Source: JBBKWJ01 sp037968895 (lineage in GTDB: Bacteria; Actinomycetota; Acidimicrobiia; Acidimicrobiales; SZUA-35). From it: a stretch of DNA of 25,118 nucleotides. A program made the position numbers and the translations under genes. The DNA lies in contig JBBKWJ010000204.1 in NCBI GenBank assembly GCA_037968895.1, forward strand, positions 1-25,118, read 5' to 3'. Positions 1 to 6,110 of this stretch are shown in pieces. The notes under the pieces were generated by a model. The model had not been told where the DNA came from. It saw only the letters and a list, made by a program, of their open reading frames with translations, and did no database searches. How positions within the stretch are numbered: the stretch's first letter is position 1; the number at the start of each line of letters is the position of its first letter.

Positions 1-1263
1 GAGGGCGGCGGCTAGCTCATCGAGGTCCTGGTCGCCCAACTGGCTAACGGTTACCCGAACGGCTTGCGGCGTTTCGATTCGATAGGAGGCGGCGGCGCGA
101 ATGGCGAAGCCGGCTCGCCGAGCAGCCTCGATCGCCACTTGCTCGTCGGCGACCGGGACCCACACATTGATGCCTGATCGAGCAGTTGCGGACAAGCCAT
201 GCTGTGCGAGGGCATCGATAAAGTGCCTTCGTTTGTGTTCGTATGATTTGGCGGCCTGACGAACTAGATCGTTCGTGCTCGGGTCGCTAAGAAGTTGTGC
301 GGCGGTTCGCTGGAGAAGATGGCTCACCCAGCCGGGGCCATTGGCGATACCCCGGTTTACCCGGTTGATTGTTTGCTGGTCTCCCGCCACAAGCGCGACT
401 CGTAGATCGGGGCCGAGCGACTTGCCAAGCGAGCGAACGACAGCCCAACGTTCACCAGTGTCGAGCCCCACGTAGTCGACGCCCGAGATGGGGCCTGCGT
501 GATCGTCTTGGATGACGACCAGGTCAGGATGTTTCTCGAGTAGCAGGCCAATCGAATCAGCTCTTGCTGACGTAAAGGCAGCGCCGGTTGGGTTCTGCGC
601 CCTCGGGGTGACAACGAGCGCCCGAAGACCAGATCGCAGCGCTGCGGCGAGGCCATCGATGGTGATGCCATCGTCGTCCACAGGGATTGGGACGGCCTCA
701 AAGCCTGCGCTGCGCACAAGTTGGTGAACGGGGACATGGCCGGGATCTTCGACTCCGATCCTGTCGCCTGGGCGAAGGCCTTGAGCTGCGATCACTCGCT
801 CGACGCCATCCATGGCGCCGTTGGTGACGGCCATGTGGTCGGCGGTGACACCATCGTCGGTAAATATTGCGTGTGCGACCTCTTTGAGGCCCTCGTCGAA
901 CAGGGTGCCCCCGTACCTGGCGGCTGGCGCGACCGCCGCCTTGGCGAGTGCAGCGGAGAGTGCCGGCAAGAAGCGGGGGTCGGGGTTTCCTGAAAGCGCG
1001 TCAATCGTGTGCGCGGGGACCGTCACCTGACTTGGTTGAGCGGCGTTGAATTGGGGTGCGACGCGGGTGCCGTTCCTGCCCCTGCTGACAACGAAACCAC
1101 GTTCGCGAAGACGGCGGTATGCAGCGGCGACGGTGGTCGGCGACACGCCGAGATCGGTAGCCAGTGATCGAACGCTCGTGAGCTGCTCGCCTGGTGTGAG
1201 TATTCCCGCGACGATCTCGGCCTCGATTGTCGCCTGTATTTCGGTTGCCGTTAGTGTTGGCAT
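1..1263 (-). CDS. MocR-type transcriptional regulator (GntR wHTH + class I aminotransferase-like domain), 3' end cut by window
   Basis: The minus strand is open from the ATG at 1263 to the window edge (421 codons, no stop), so the C-terminus is missing. Residues 1-70 form a GntR-type winged helix (SVRSLATDLGVSPTTVAAAY, then RLRERGFVVSRGRNGTRV). From about residue 90 the protein is a fold-type I PLP aminotransferase: NPTG around 224-227, QDDHAGP with the cofactor-binding Asp at 253/254, and SLGKSLGPDLR with the Schiff-base Lys281. In known MocR proteins (PdxR, GabR, TauR) the aminotransferase domain is a ligand sensor that binds PLP, and DNA binding is in the winged helix. The effector cannot be read from the sequence. 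It is divergent from a PNPOx-like gene with only 19 bp between starts, so that gene is the obvious target. A TACAAT box lies 6 nt before the ATG, suggesting a leaderless mRNA. Confidence 0.9.
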   Translation of the reverse strand, partial: MPTLTATEIQATIEAEIVAGILTPGEQLTSVRSLATDLGVSPTTVAAAYRRLRERGFVVSRGRNGTRVAPQFNAAQPSQVTVPAHTIDALSGNPDPRFLPALSAALAKAAVAPAARYGGTLFDEGLKEVAHAIFTDDGVTADHMAVTNGAMDGVERVIAAQGLRPGDRIGVEDPGHVPVHQLVRSAGFEAVPIPVDDDGITIDGLAAALRSGLRALVVTPRAQNPTGAAFTSARADSIGLLLEKHPDLVVIQDDHAGPISGVDYVGLDTGERWAVVRSLGKSLGPDLRVALVAGDQQTINRVNRGIANGPGWVSHLLQRTAAQLLSDPSTNDLVRQAAKSYEHKRRHFIDALAQHGLSATARSGINVWVPVADEQVAIEAARRAGFAIRAAASYRIETPQAVRVTVSQLGDQDLDELAAAL

Positions 1264-1269
1264 CAGGCT

Positions 1270-1298
1270 ATTGTACCATGCTATGGCAGATAATGTAA
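1270..1298 (-). promoter_or_regulatory. Putative leaderless promoter of the mocR-type gene, overlapping the divergent start
   Basis: Reading the minus strand, TACAAT (1275-1270) ends 6 nt before the ATG at 1263, which would put transcription initiation on or next to the start codon. The -35 match (TTACAT at 1298-1293, 17 bp spacer) is poor. The region lies inside an inverted repeat, TTGTAC at 1271-1276 and GTACAA at 1301-1306, which extends into the first codons of the divergent gene. This may be a regulator-binding site. The boxes are directly seen; their function is inferred. Confidence 0.5.
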
Positions 1299-1972
1299 CA
1301 GTACAAAATGACTCGGCGTCGGGAATCCCGTCTGATGAGGTGCTCGTTCGCCGGGCCTCCCAAAGGGCGTCGTACGATTCCGCGGCGGTGCACGCCATCG
1401 TCGATGCCGGGCTTGTTGCTCACGTTGGCACTGTTCGCGACGGTAAGCCGGTTGTGATCCCCATGTTCTGTGTACGCGATGGCGACTCGCTATTGCTCCA
1501 TGGTGCGCCCGCGGCGGGAGCTTTACGACGAGCGGCCGAGGGGATCGATGTGTGCGTAGAGATCACTCTTCTCGATGGAATCGTGCTTGCCCGCTCGGCT
1601 TTTCACCACTCGATGAACTACCGGTCGGTCGTAGTGATCGGCGAGGCCGAGGTTGTTACTGACCCCGAGTCAAAGGCGGCCGCACTCGACCTGTTTGTCG
1701 AACGGCTCATGCCAGGACGGCAAGGGGAGTTGCGCCAGACAACGGTCAAAGAAATTCAAGGCACGAGCGTGCTGCGACTTTCATTGGCGAACGCATCGGC
1801 CAAAGTCAGGGCCGGCGACCCGGTGGATGACGAGGAAGACTACGAGACCGATGTCTGGGCTGGCGTCGTGCCGATCACAACGACCTTCGGCGAACCTATT
1901 GCCGACACTCGGCTCCGAGAAGGGATCGCAGTGCCAGCCAAGATCAGCGCCACTGTCGGGCGCGTGCTTTAG
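1283..1972 (+). CDS. Pyridoxamine 5'-phosphate oxidase-like (PNPOx/NimA-type) flavin-binding protein
   Basis: This 229-aa protein fits the pyridoxamine-5'-phosphate-oxidase-related split-barrel family (flavin-nucleotide-binding or nitroimidazole-resistance-like). Family features are VDAGLVAHVGTVRDGKPVVIP near residues 45-65, followed by MFCVRDGDSLLLHG, a central ALRRAAEGIDVCVEITLLDGIVLARSAFHHSMNYRSVVVIGEA stretch in segments typical of the barrel, and a C-terminal tail. Members bind FMN, or sometimes F420 or heme, and act as small-molecule reductases or oxidases; the substrate is not predictable. An in-frame opening extends far upstream to 1046, but it would overlap the whole start of the mocR-type gene, so the ATG at 1283 is preferred. 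A TATTGT box at 1269-1274 could be its -10. The divergent PLP-sensing MocR regulator suggests, but does not prove, a vitamin B6 or amine link. The stop overlaps the convergent MFS stop by 4 bp. Confidence 0.85.
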   Translation: MADNVTVQNDSASGIPSDEVLVRRASQRASYDSAAVHAIVDAGLVAHVGTVRDGKPVVIPMFCVRDGDSLLLHGAPAAGALRRAAEGIDVCVEITLLDGIVLARSAFHHSMNYRSVVVIGEAEVVTDPESKAAALDLFVERLMPGRQGELRQTTVKEIQGTSVLRLSLANASAKVRAGDPVDDEEDYETDVWAGVVPITTTFGEPIADTRLREGIAVPAKISATVGRVL

Positions 1973-3171
1973 CGAACTGGTTCTCGTTCTGCGAGCGGCT
2001 GGCGCCACGTGGTCGAAGCGAGTGCCATTCCAACGCCGACGAGAACGACCATTGCCACCGCGGCAGTCACATACGCCGCGGTTCGACCAGAGTTCTCGTA
2101 AAGGATCCCAGTCACGACGGCCGCGATACCAGCCATAAGCGCTTGGGCTGCACCGAGCACACCTTGGGCTCCTGCTTGGCGATCATCGGGAATTGTCATG
2201 CCGACGGCAACACCGCTGGCCGCGATAGTGAGCCCGTCCACTAGTGAGTGTCCCATCGCGAACGCAAAGATCCAGCCTCCTGAGGGTAGGAAACCGTACG
2301 CCGCCATGAAGCCCGCAGCTCCGAGAAGCCCTGCGGCGGCAAGGCGGAATGGGCCGGTGCGCTGAGCAAGTTTCCCGCCGAATGGGCCGAGAATGATGAG
2401 TGGCACGGCAAAGAGCGAGATGCCAAGATTTGCCATCCAGTTAGCGGTGCCAAGGTCGGTGTGCACGAGGTCCCAGAGAGCGTCGAACGCGCCGATCATG
2501 ACGAACGTAGTGCCACCAAGCACGACGGCACCGGCGAAGGATCGGATGCGCAGGAGGTCGATGGCGAGCCGTCGGCGCGTCGACCCGATGCTCTCGTTCA
2601 CCTTGATCCGGAGTGTGAGCGCAACCAGGATGAGCGATACGGCGGCGATCACGAAGAATGGAGCGGCGAGGCCGAATGGTCCGACGAGCACGGCCGAAAC
2701 GGCGGGACCAAGCGCAAATCCAAATACGTCAGCGGCGATGAGACGTCCGAGATTACGTCCCAGGTTTGTGGGATCACCGACAACGATGATGCGGCGGATG
2801 GCAGGGGTGGCCGAGCCGATTGCGAGACCAGAAATGATTCGTCCCGCCATGATCGTGGGAGTGTCATCGCCAACACCCATCAGGACGAGGCCGAGGGCGT
2901 TCACAACCACACCAATGAGGACGAGTCGGCGAGCGAATCCTCGGTCGCCGATCGGAGCGATCAGCATCTGCGACAAGAAGCCAGCGAAGAAGCCGATGCC
3001 GATAATCCAACCGATTGATTCGGCGCTGATGCCGTAGACGTCTCGGTAGTCACCGACGATGGTGAACAAGACCCCGTAGCCCGCCGACAAGCTGGCCGAG
3101 AGCGCGCTAAACCCCCAGAGGAGTTGCCGCGATGGCGCCATATTCGTTGGCGCGTCAGGGTTGCTGAGCAT
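1969..3171 (-). CDS. MFS transporter (12-TM class, drug/sugar efflux-like)
   Basis: A 400-aa integral membrane protein with the spacing of the major facilitator superfamily: hydrophobic helices throughout, and the conserved loop 2-3 region after SQMLIAPIGDRGFARR (about residues 67-82), the A-motif equivalent G-x-x-x-D-R-x-x-R-R. It has two six-helix halves joined by a polar loop at about residues 190-205 (IKVNESIGSTRRR). The substrate is unknown; proteins of this type are usually proton-coupled exporters. The ATG at 3171 follows TAGCCT by 6 nt, the same leaderless-type spacing seen at several other starts here. It may also be read from the upstream sterol-desaturase-like gene, with a 52-bp gap that contains a hairpin. 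Its 3' end overlaps the convergent PNPOx gene by 4 bp. Confidence 0.9.
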   Translation of the reverse strand: MLSNPDAPTNMAPSRQLLWGFSALSASLSAGYGVLFTIVGDYRDVYGISAESIGWIIGIGFFAGFLSQMLIAPIGDRGFARRLVLIGVVVNALGLVLMGVGDDTPTIMAGRIISGLAIGSATPAIRRIIVVGDPTNLGRNLGRLIAADVFGFALGPAVSAVLVGPFGLAAPFFVIAAVSLILVALTLRIKVNESIGSTRRRLAIDLLRIRSFAGAVVLGGTTFVMIGAFDALWDLVHTDLGTANWMANLGISLFAVPLIILGPFGGKLAQRTGPFRLAAAGLLGAAGFMAAYGFLPSGGWIFAFAMGHSLVDGLTIAASGVAVGMTIPDDRQAGAQGVLGAAQALMAGIAAVVTGILYENSGRTAAYVTAAVAMVVLVGVGMALASTTWRQPLAEREPVR

Positions 3172-3177
3172 TTGGGC

Positions 3178-3183
3178 AGGCTA
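3178..3183 (-). promoter_or_regulatory. Putative -10 box (TAGCCT) of the MFS gene
   Basis: TAGCCT on the minus strand lies exactly 6 nt before the ATG at 3171, and no Shine-Dalgarno sequence is visible. The arrangement matches other leaderless-type starts in the window. No good -35 box is seen, so this is a weaker call. Confidence 0.35.
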
Positions 3184-3201
3184 ATGGGATGGGGAGCTGC
3201 C

Positions 3202-3225
3202 GGGGTGTGGCTCTAGCCACGCCTC
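3202..3225 (-). terminator. GC-rich hairpin between the hydroxylase-like gene and the MFS gene
   Basis: The stem GTGGCT/AGCCAC (3207-3212 and 3215-3220, 2-nt loop) extends outward through G-C and G-U pairs to about 11 bp. It overlaps the stop codon of the upstream gene (TGA at 3226-3224). No U-tract follows on the minus strand, so it may be a weak or factor-assisted terminator, or an mRNA 3'-end stabiliser. The 2-nt loop is tight, and the real loop would be larger after opening the top pairs. Confidence 0.4.
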
Positions 3226-4141
3226 ATTCAGGCTTCCATCCTGGCGGACCGAACACATAGCCGAGGCGGGCTTTGAAACCGCGAGCCTGGCGGACATCGC
3301 GAGCGATGTCGATGAACTCGTGGTAGCCGATGCGGACAGGGTTAAACGTGTCGATGTTTTTAGTCAGCCCGTACTTGACTCGTCGGACTTCGGGCTCAAA
3401 GGTGCCGAAGAGCTTGTCCCAGAGAATCAGGATCCCGGCGTAGTTCTTGTCGAGGTATTGGGGATTGGCGCCATGATGTACACGATGATGCGACGGCGTG
3501 TTGAGAACGGCCTCACCCGCCGCTGGCAGTCGGTCGATGGCTTCGGTGTGCACCCAGTATTGATACAAGAGATTGATCTCGCCCGAGCGGCGGACCATCG
3601 CCGGGCGGAAGCCGAGCAACGGCATTGGTAGAAAAACCCAATGCATCATGTAGGCCGACCACGGCTGGCGCAGCGCGGTTGAGAGGTTGTATCGCTCGCT
3701 TGAATGGTGGGTGACATGGTTGGCCCAGAAAAGACGAACCTCGTGCATCCAGCGATGCTCCCAGTAGTAGAGAAAGTCCCAAGCCAGCAGTGCCCCTAGC
3801 CACGAACGTTTGCTCGTACCGATAGACAGCAGTCGTCGACTGTGGGCCAGTCTGTCAACTCGCTCCAGTACGCCCATCGTGGCGATGGCGATCGACAGAT
3901 TGCCGACGAGCATTGCAAGACTCGCAGCGGTGTCCCGCGATTCGTATCCGACAGGAACAAGCTCATCATGCGGCAGGCTTCGGTCTGAAAGTTGCTCGGC
4001 CGTTGCCGCGTCAAGGTCGCCGAACTTGCGTCGCGGTCGGCGAAGGAGAACGAGCTCCTCAATGATCATCGTTGCGATGAACGTGACGAAGACCGCTTGT
4101 TCGAGTTTCGCGTCGAATGCCGACTGGTTCTTACGGGGCAT
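3224..4141 (-). CDS. Sterol desaturase / fatty acid hydroxylase family membrane protein
   Basis: A 305-aa integral membrane di-iron oxygenase of the fatty acid hydroxylase superfamily (ERG3/SUR2/alkylglycerol monooxygenase-like). The diagnostic histidine clusters are all present: EHRWMH (H129, H133), HVTHH (H142, H145, H146) and HHRVHH (H218-H223), followed by the family-typical YAGILILWDKLFGTF near 234-248. Hydrophobic segments lie at about 14-33, 72-92, 112-127 and 165-178. The family uses O2 to hydroxylate or desaturate C-H bonds in lipids or sterols at the membrane; the substrate here is unknown. The start is uncertain: the ATG at 4141 (MPRKNQ) is chosen over a TTG at 4168, which would add nine residues and overlap an inverted repeat. 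It probably shares a transcript with the MFS gene downstream. Confidence 0.9.
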   Translation of the reverse strand: MPRKNQSAFDAKLEQAVFVTFIATMIIEELVLLRRPRRKFGDLDAATAEQLSDRSLPHDELVPVGYESRDTAASLAMLVGNLSIAIATMGVLERVDRLAHSRRLLSIGTSKRSWLGALLAWDFLYYWEHRWMHEVRLFWANHVTHHSSERYNLSTALRQPWSAYMMHWVFLPMPLLGFRPAMVRRSGEINLLYQYWVHTEAIDRLPAAGEAVLNTPSHHRVHHGANPQYLDKNYAGILILWDKLFGTFEPEVRRVKYGLTKNIDTFNPVRIGYHEFIDIARDVRQARGFKARLGYVFGPPGWKPE

Positions 4142-4157
4142 TGGATGACTCGCTGGT

Positions 4158-4188
4158 GCGCCAATCAAGCGATCGGAGCGATTGGCGC
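4158..4188. promoter_or_regulatory. Perfect 9-bp inverted repeat in a divergent promoter region (possible operator)
   Basis: GCGCCAATC (4158-4166) and GATTGGCGC (4180-4188) are exact inverted complements around a 13-nt centre that contains CGATCG. The site is between the hydroxylase-like gene (minus) and the ABC importer operon (plus), where a regulator of either unit would bind. The rest of 4142-4298 shows no other gene apart from the short leader ORF at 4273. Confidence 0.45.
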
Positions 4189-4272
4189 GTGCTCCGCTTA
4201 TCGGTCATGATTCCAAAACGGTAGTGAGTCGTAGCTGAATCCACAAACACGAGGCCAAAGCGAGGGGGATCG

Positions 4273-4302
4273 ATGGCTGCAACGCGAATTGACAGCCTAT
4301 GA
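4273..4302 (+). CDS. Possible 9-codon leader ORF overlapping the permease start
   Basis: ATG at 4273 opens a 9-codon ORF (MAATRIDSL) whose TGA (4300-4302) overlaps the permease ATG (4299-4301) as ATGA. A strong Shine-Dalgarno-like GAGGGGG (4262-4268) sits 4 nt before this ATG, while the permease ATG has no ribosome site of its own. The simplest reading is that the short ORF recruits ribosomes and couples translation to the permease. It might also have a regulatory role. There is no experimental support. Confidence 0.45.
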   Translation: MAATRIDSL

Positions 4303-5252
4303 ATCGATCGACACGAGTTTTCCGACAGCTGGGCGAACTCGTTCTTGTTGCCTTGGCCGTCTCAATGCTCACGTTTGGATTGCTGTCGTTGGTGCCAGGC
4401 GATCCTGCAATCGCGGTAATCGGTCAGAACAACATCACCCCTGAACTGTTGGAAGAGGTTCGCGAAGAACTTGGCCTGAACGATCCTTTGCCGATTCGCT
4501 ATGCGAACTGGCTTGGCGACGTGCTCCAAGGCGATCTAGGGCGCAGCGAACGCCTCAACCAGAACGTTGCTGACACACTAAAGGAGCGCCTGCCTGTGAC
4601 CGTTGAGATCATGCTGCTCAGCATGATCTTCGCTCTTGCCATCGCCATACCGCTTGGCACGTTCGCGGCCTACCGGGCCGGTGGATTCTTCGACAAGGTC
4701 ATCACCGCGTTGAGCTTCGGACTGTTGTCGTTGCCAAGCTTCATTTTTGCGATTGCGCTGATCATTCTGTTCGCCGTGAAACTCGACTTGTTACCTGCAA
4801 CCGGTTGGGTTCCCATCACCAAAGATCCGCTCGGCAACCTACGCGTCATGGTCTTGCCCGTGCTAACTCTTGGTCTTACCGAGGCGGCCGTGTACACGCG
4901 GGTGCTCCGCTCGGACATGATTGGCGTACTCCAAGGCGACTTCATTGGATTCGCCAGATCTAAAGGCCTTCCGGTCAGAACAATCCTGTTTCGCCATGCG
5001 CTTCGGCCCGCCTCACTCTCGCTCCTCACACTCATAGGGCTGCAACTGGGCGGCGCGATTGCAGGGACTGTCGTGATCGAGCAAATCTTCGCGCTCCCCG
5101 GTCTCGGGACAATGCTGTTCAGCGCAATTCTGACTCGTGACCTCGTGCTCATTCAGGGCGGCATCCTGCTTGTCGCGATCGCTTACGTGGTGATGACCTC
5201 GCTCGTCGATTTGATGTATGTCCTGCTTGACCCCAGGATCTCGCGTGATTAG
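4299..5252 (+). CDS. ABC transporter permease, DppB/OppB type
   Basis: A 317-aa inner-membrane permease of the dipeptide/oligopeptide/nickel ABC importer family (BPD_transp_1). The N-terminus RQLGELVLVALAVSMLTFGLL is the first membrane helix, followed by the family-typical PGDPA and an extracytoplasmic stretch to about residue 100. The EAA loop that docks the ATPase is seen as EAAVYTRVLRSDMIGVLQGDF with G-F-ARSKGLP at about 195-222. The C-terminus has the usual YVLLDPRI signature. It should pair with the downstream DppC-like protein to form the channel. The start codon lacks its own SD and overlaps the stop of a short leader ORF. The transported solute is not known; peptides, nickel or other organic solutes are possible. 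Confidence 0.95.
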   Translation: MNRSTRVFRQLGELVLVALAVSMLTFGLLSLVPGDPAIAVIGQNNITPELLEEVREELGLNDPLPIRYANWLGDVLQGDLGRSERLNQNVADTLKERLPVTVEIMLLSMIFALAIAIPLGTFAAYRAGGFFDKVITALSFGLLSLPSFIFAIALIILFAVKLDLLPATGWVPITKDPLGNLRVMVLPVLTLGLTEAAVYTRVLRSDMIGVLQGDFIGFARSKGLPVRTILFRHALRPASLSLLTLIGLQLGGAIAGTVVIEQIFALPGLGTMLFSAILTRDLVLIQGGILLVAIAYVVMTSLVDLMYVLLDPRISRD

Positions 5253-6090
5253 CCGCTTCTTCCAGCGGATCAACGATGGCCTTGGACTTCTGTTTTGGCT
5301 GGCAGCAACCTGGCTCATAGTCGTGCTTTTCTGTGCTGCATTCGGAACCCTGCTTCCGCTCCCCGATCCTGATCGCACTCAACCCCGGTTCGCGCTCCAA
5401 CCAGTCCTCACGAAGGGCCACGTGCTCGGTACAGATCCGCTTGGTCGTGACATCCTTTCACGGGTGATTGCTGGAGCACGAGTGTCTGTCATCATCAGCG
5501 TGGTTGCGGTCACGGTTGGCGTCGTCGTAGGCGGCATCATCGGCACGACGGTCGGGTATCGCAAAGGCCTGCTCGAGCGGGTGACGATGATCATCACAAA
5601 CGTCCTTCTGTCGTTCCCGAGTCTTATTCTGCTTCTCGGTGTCATCGGCATGGTCGGGCCCTCGTTGAAGACCATCACGACTGTGATCGCCGTCCTATCG
5701 ATTCCGGCATACATTCGTTTTGCCAGGGCCCGCACCCTCAGCTTGTCCGAAGAAGGTTTCGTCGACGCGGCCGAGATGTTCGGCACGCGAAAGCGAGTCA
5801 TCGTGTTCCGCGAACTCTTGCCAAACGTCTTTGCGACACTCATGACCTTCGGTCTGCTGGCGCTTGGTGGCGTCATCGTGGCCGAGGGCACGTTGGCGTT
5901 CTTGGGCCTTTCGATTCCACCGCCGACAGCGACGTGGGGAAGCATGATTGCCGAGGGGAAGTCGGTCATCGATAGGGCGCTTCATGTCGCGATTGTTCCG
6001 TCAACGGTGATGTTTCTGACCGTTCTCAGTTTGAATCTCGTCGGAGACGGCCTGCGCCGTCATTTCGACGTTCGTGAAACCGCAATCTAG
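5245..6090 (+). CDS. ABC transporter permease, DppC/OppC type
   Basis: The second permease of the importer, 281 aa from the chosen start. The first helix is LLFWLAATWLIVVLFCAAFGTLL, followed by the characteristic HVLGTDPLGRDILSRVIAGARVS motif of DppC proteins. The EAA loop is at FARARTLSLSEEGFVDAAEMFG, with G-T-RKR following and the usual FLGLSIPPPTATWGSM segment near the C-terminus. GTG at 5245 is preferred because AGGA (5235-5238) lies 6 nt upstream, leaving an 8-bp overlap with the upstream gene. An ATG at 5218 would give 290 aa and a 35-bp overlap. It is part of the same operon as the DppB-like permease and the binding protein. Confidence 0.95.
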   Translation: MISRFFQRINDGLGLLFWLAATWLIVVLFCAAFGTLLPLPDPDRTQPRFALQPVLTKGHVLGTDPLGRDILSRVIAGARVSVIISVVAVTVGVVVGGIIGTTVGYRKGLLERVTMIITNVLLSFPSLILLLGVIGMVGPSLKTITTVIAVLSIPAYIRFARARTLSLSEEGFVDAAEMFGTRKRVIVFRELLPNVFATLMTFGLLALGGVIVAEGTLAFLGLSIPPPTATWGSMIAEGKSVIDRALHVAIVPSTVMFLTVLSLNLVGDGLRRHFDVRETAI

Positions 6091-6110
6091 TTAACAAGGG
6101 GAGAATGCTC

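Noticed and set aside
1046..1282. Upstream extension of the PNPOx-like frame
   Set aside because: It runs antisense through the helix-turn-helix of the MocR-type gene, and the family match begins only after the ATG at 1283.
2393..3037. Long plus-strand ORF (214 aa) inside the MFS gene
   Set aside because: It is antisense to a clear membrane transporter, and its protein is Arg/Thr/Pro-rich without any family pattern, as expected for an opposite-strand shadow in high-GC DNA.
5379..5969. Minus-strand ORF (196 aa) antisense to the second permease
   Set aside because: Same reason: low-complexity composition, no start signal, and the plus-strand permease is unambiguous.
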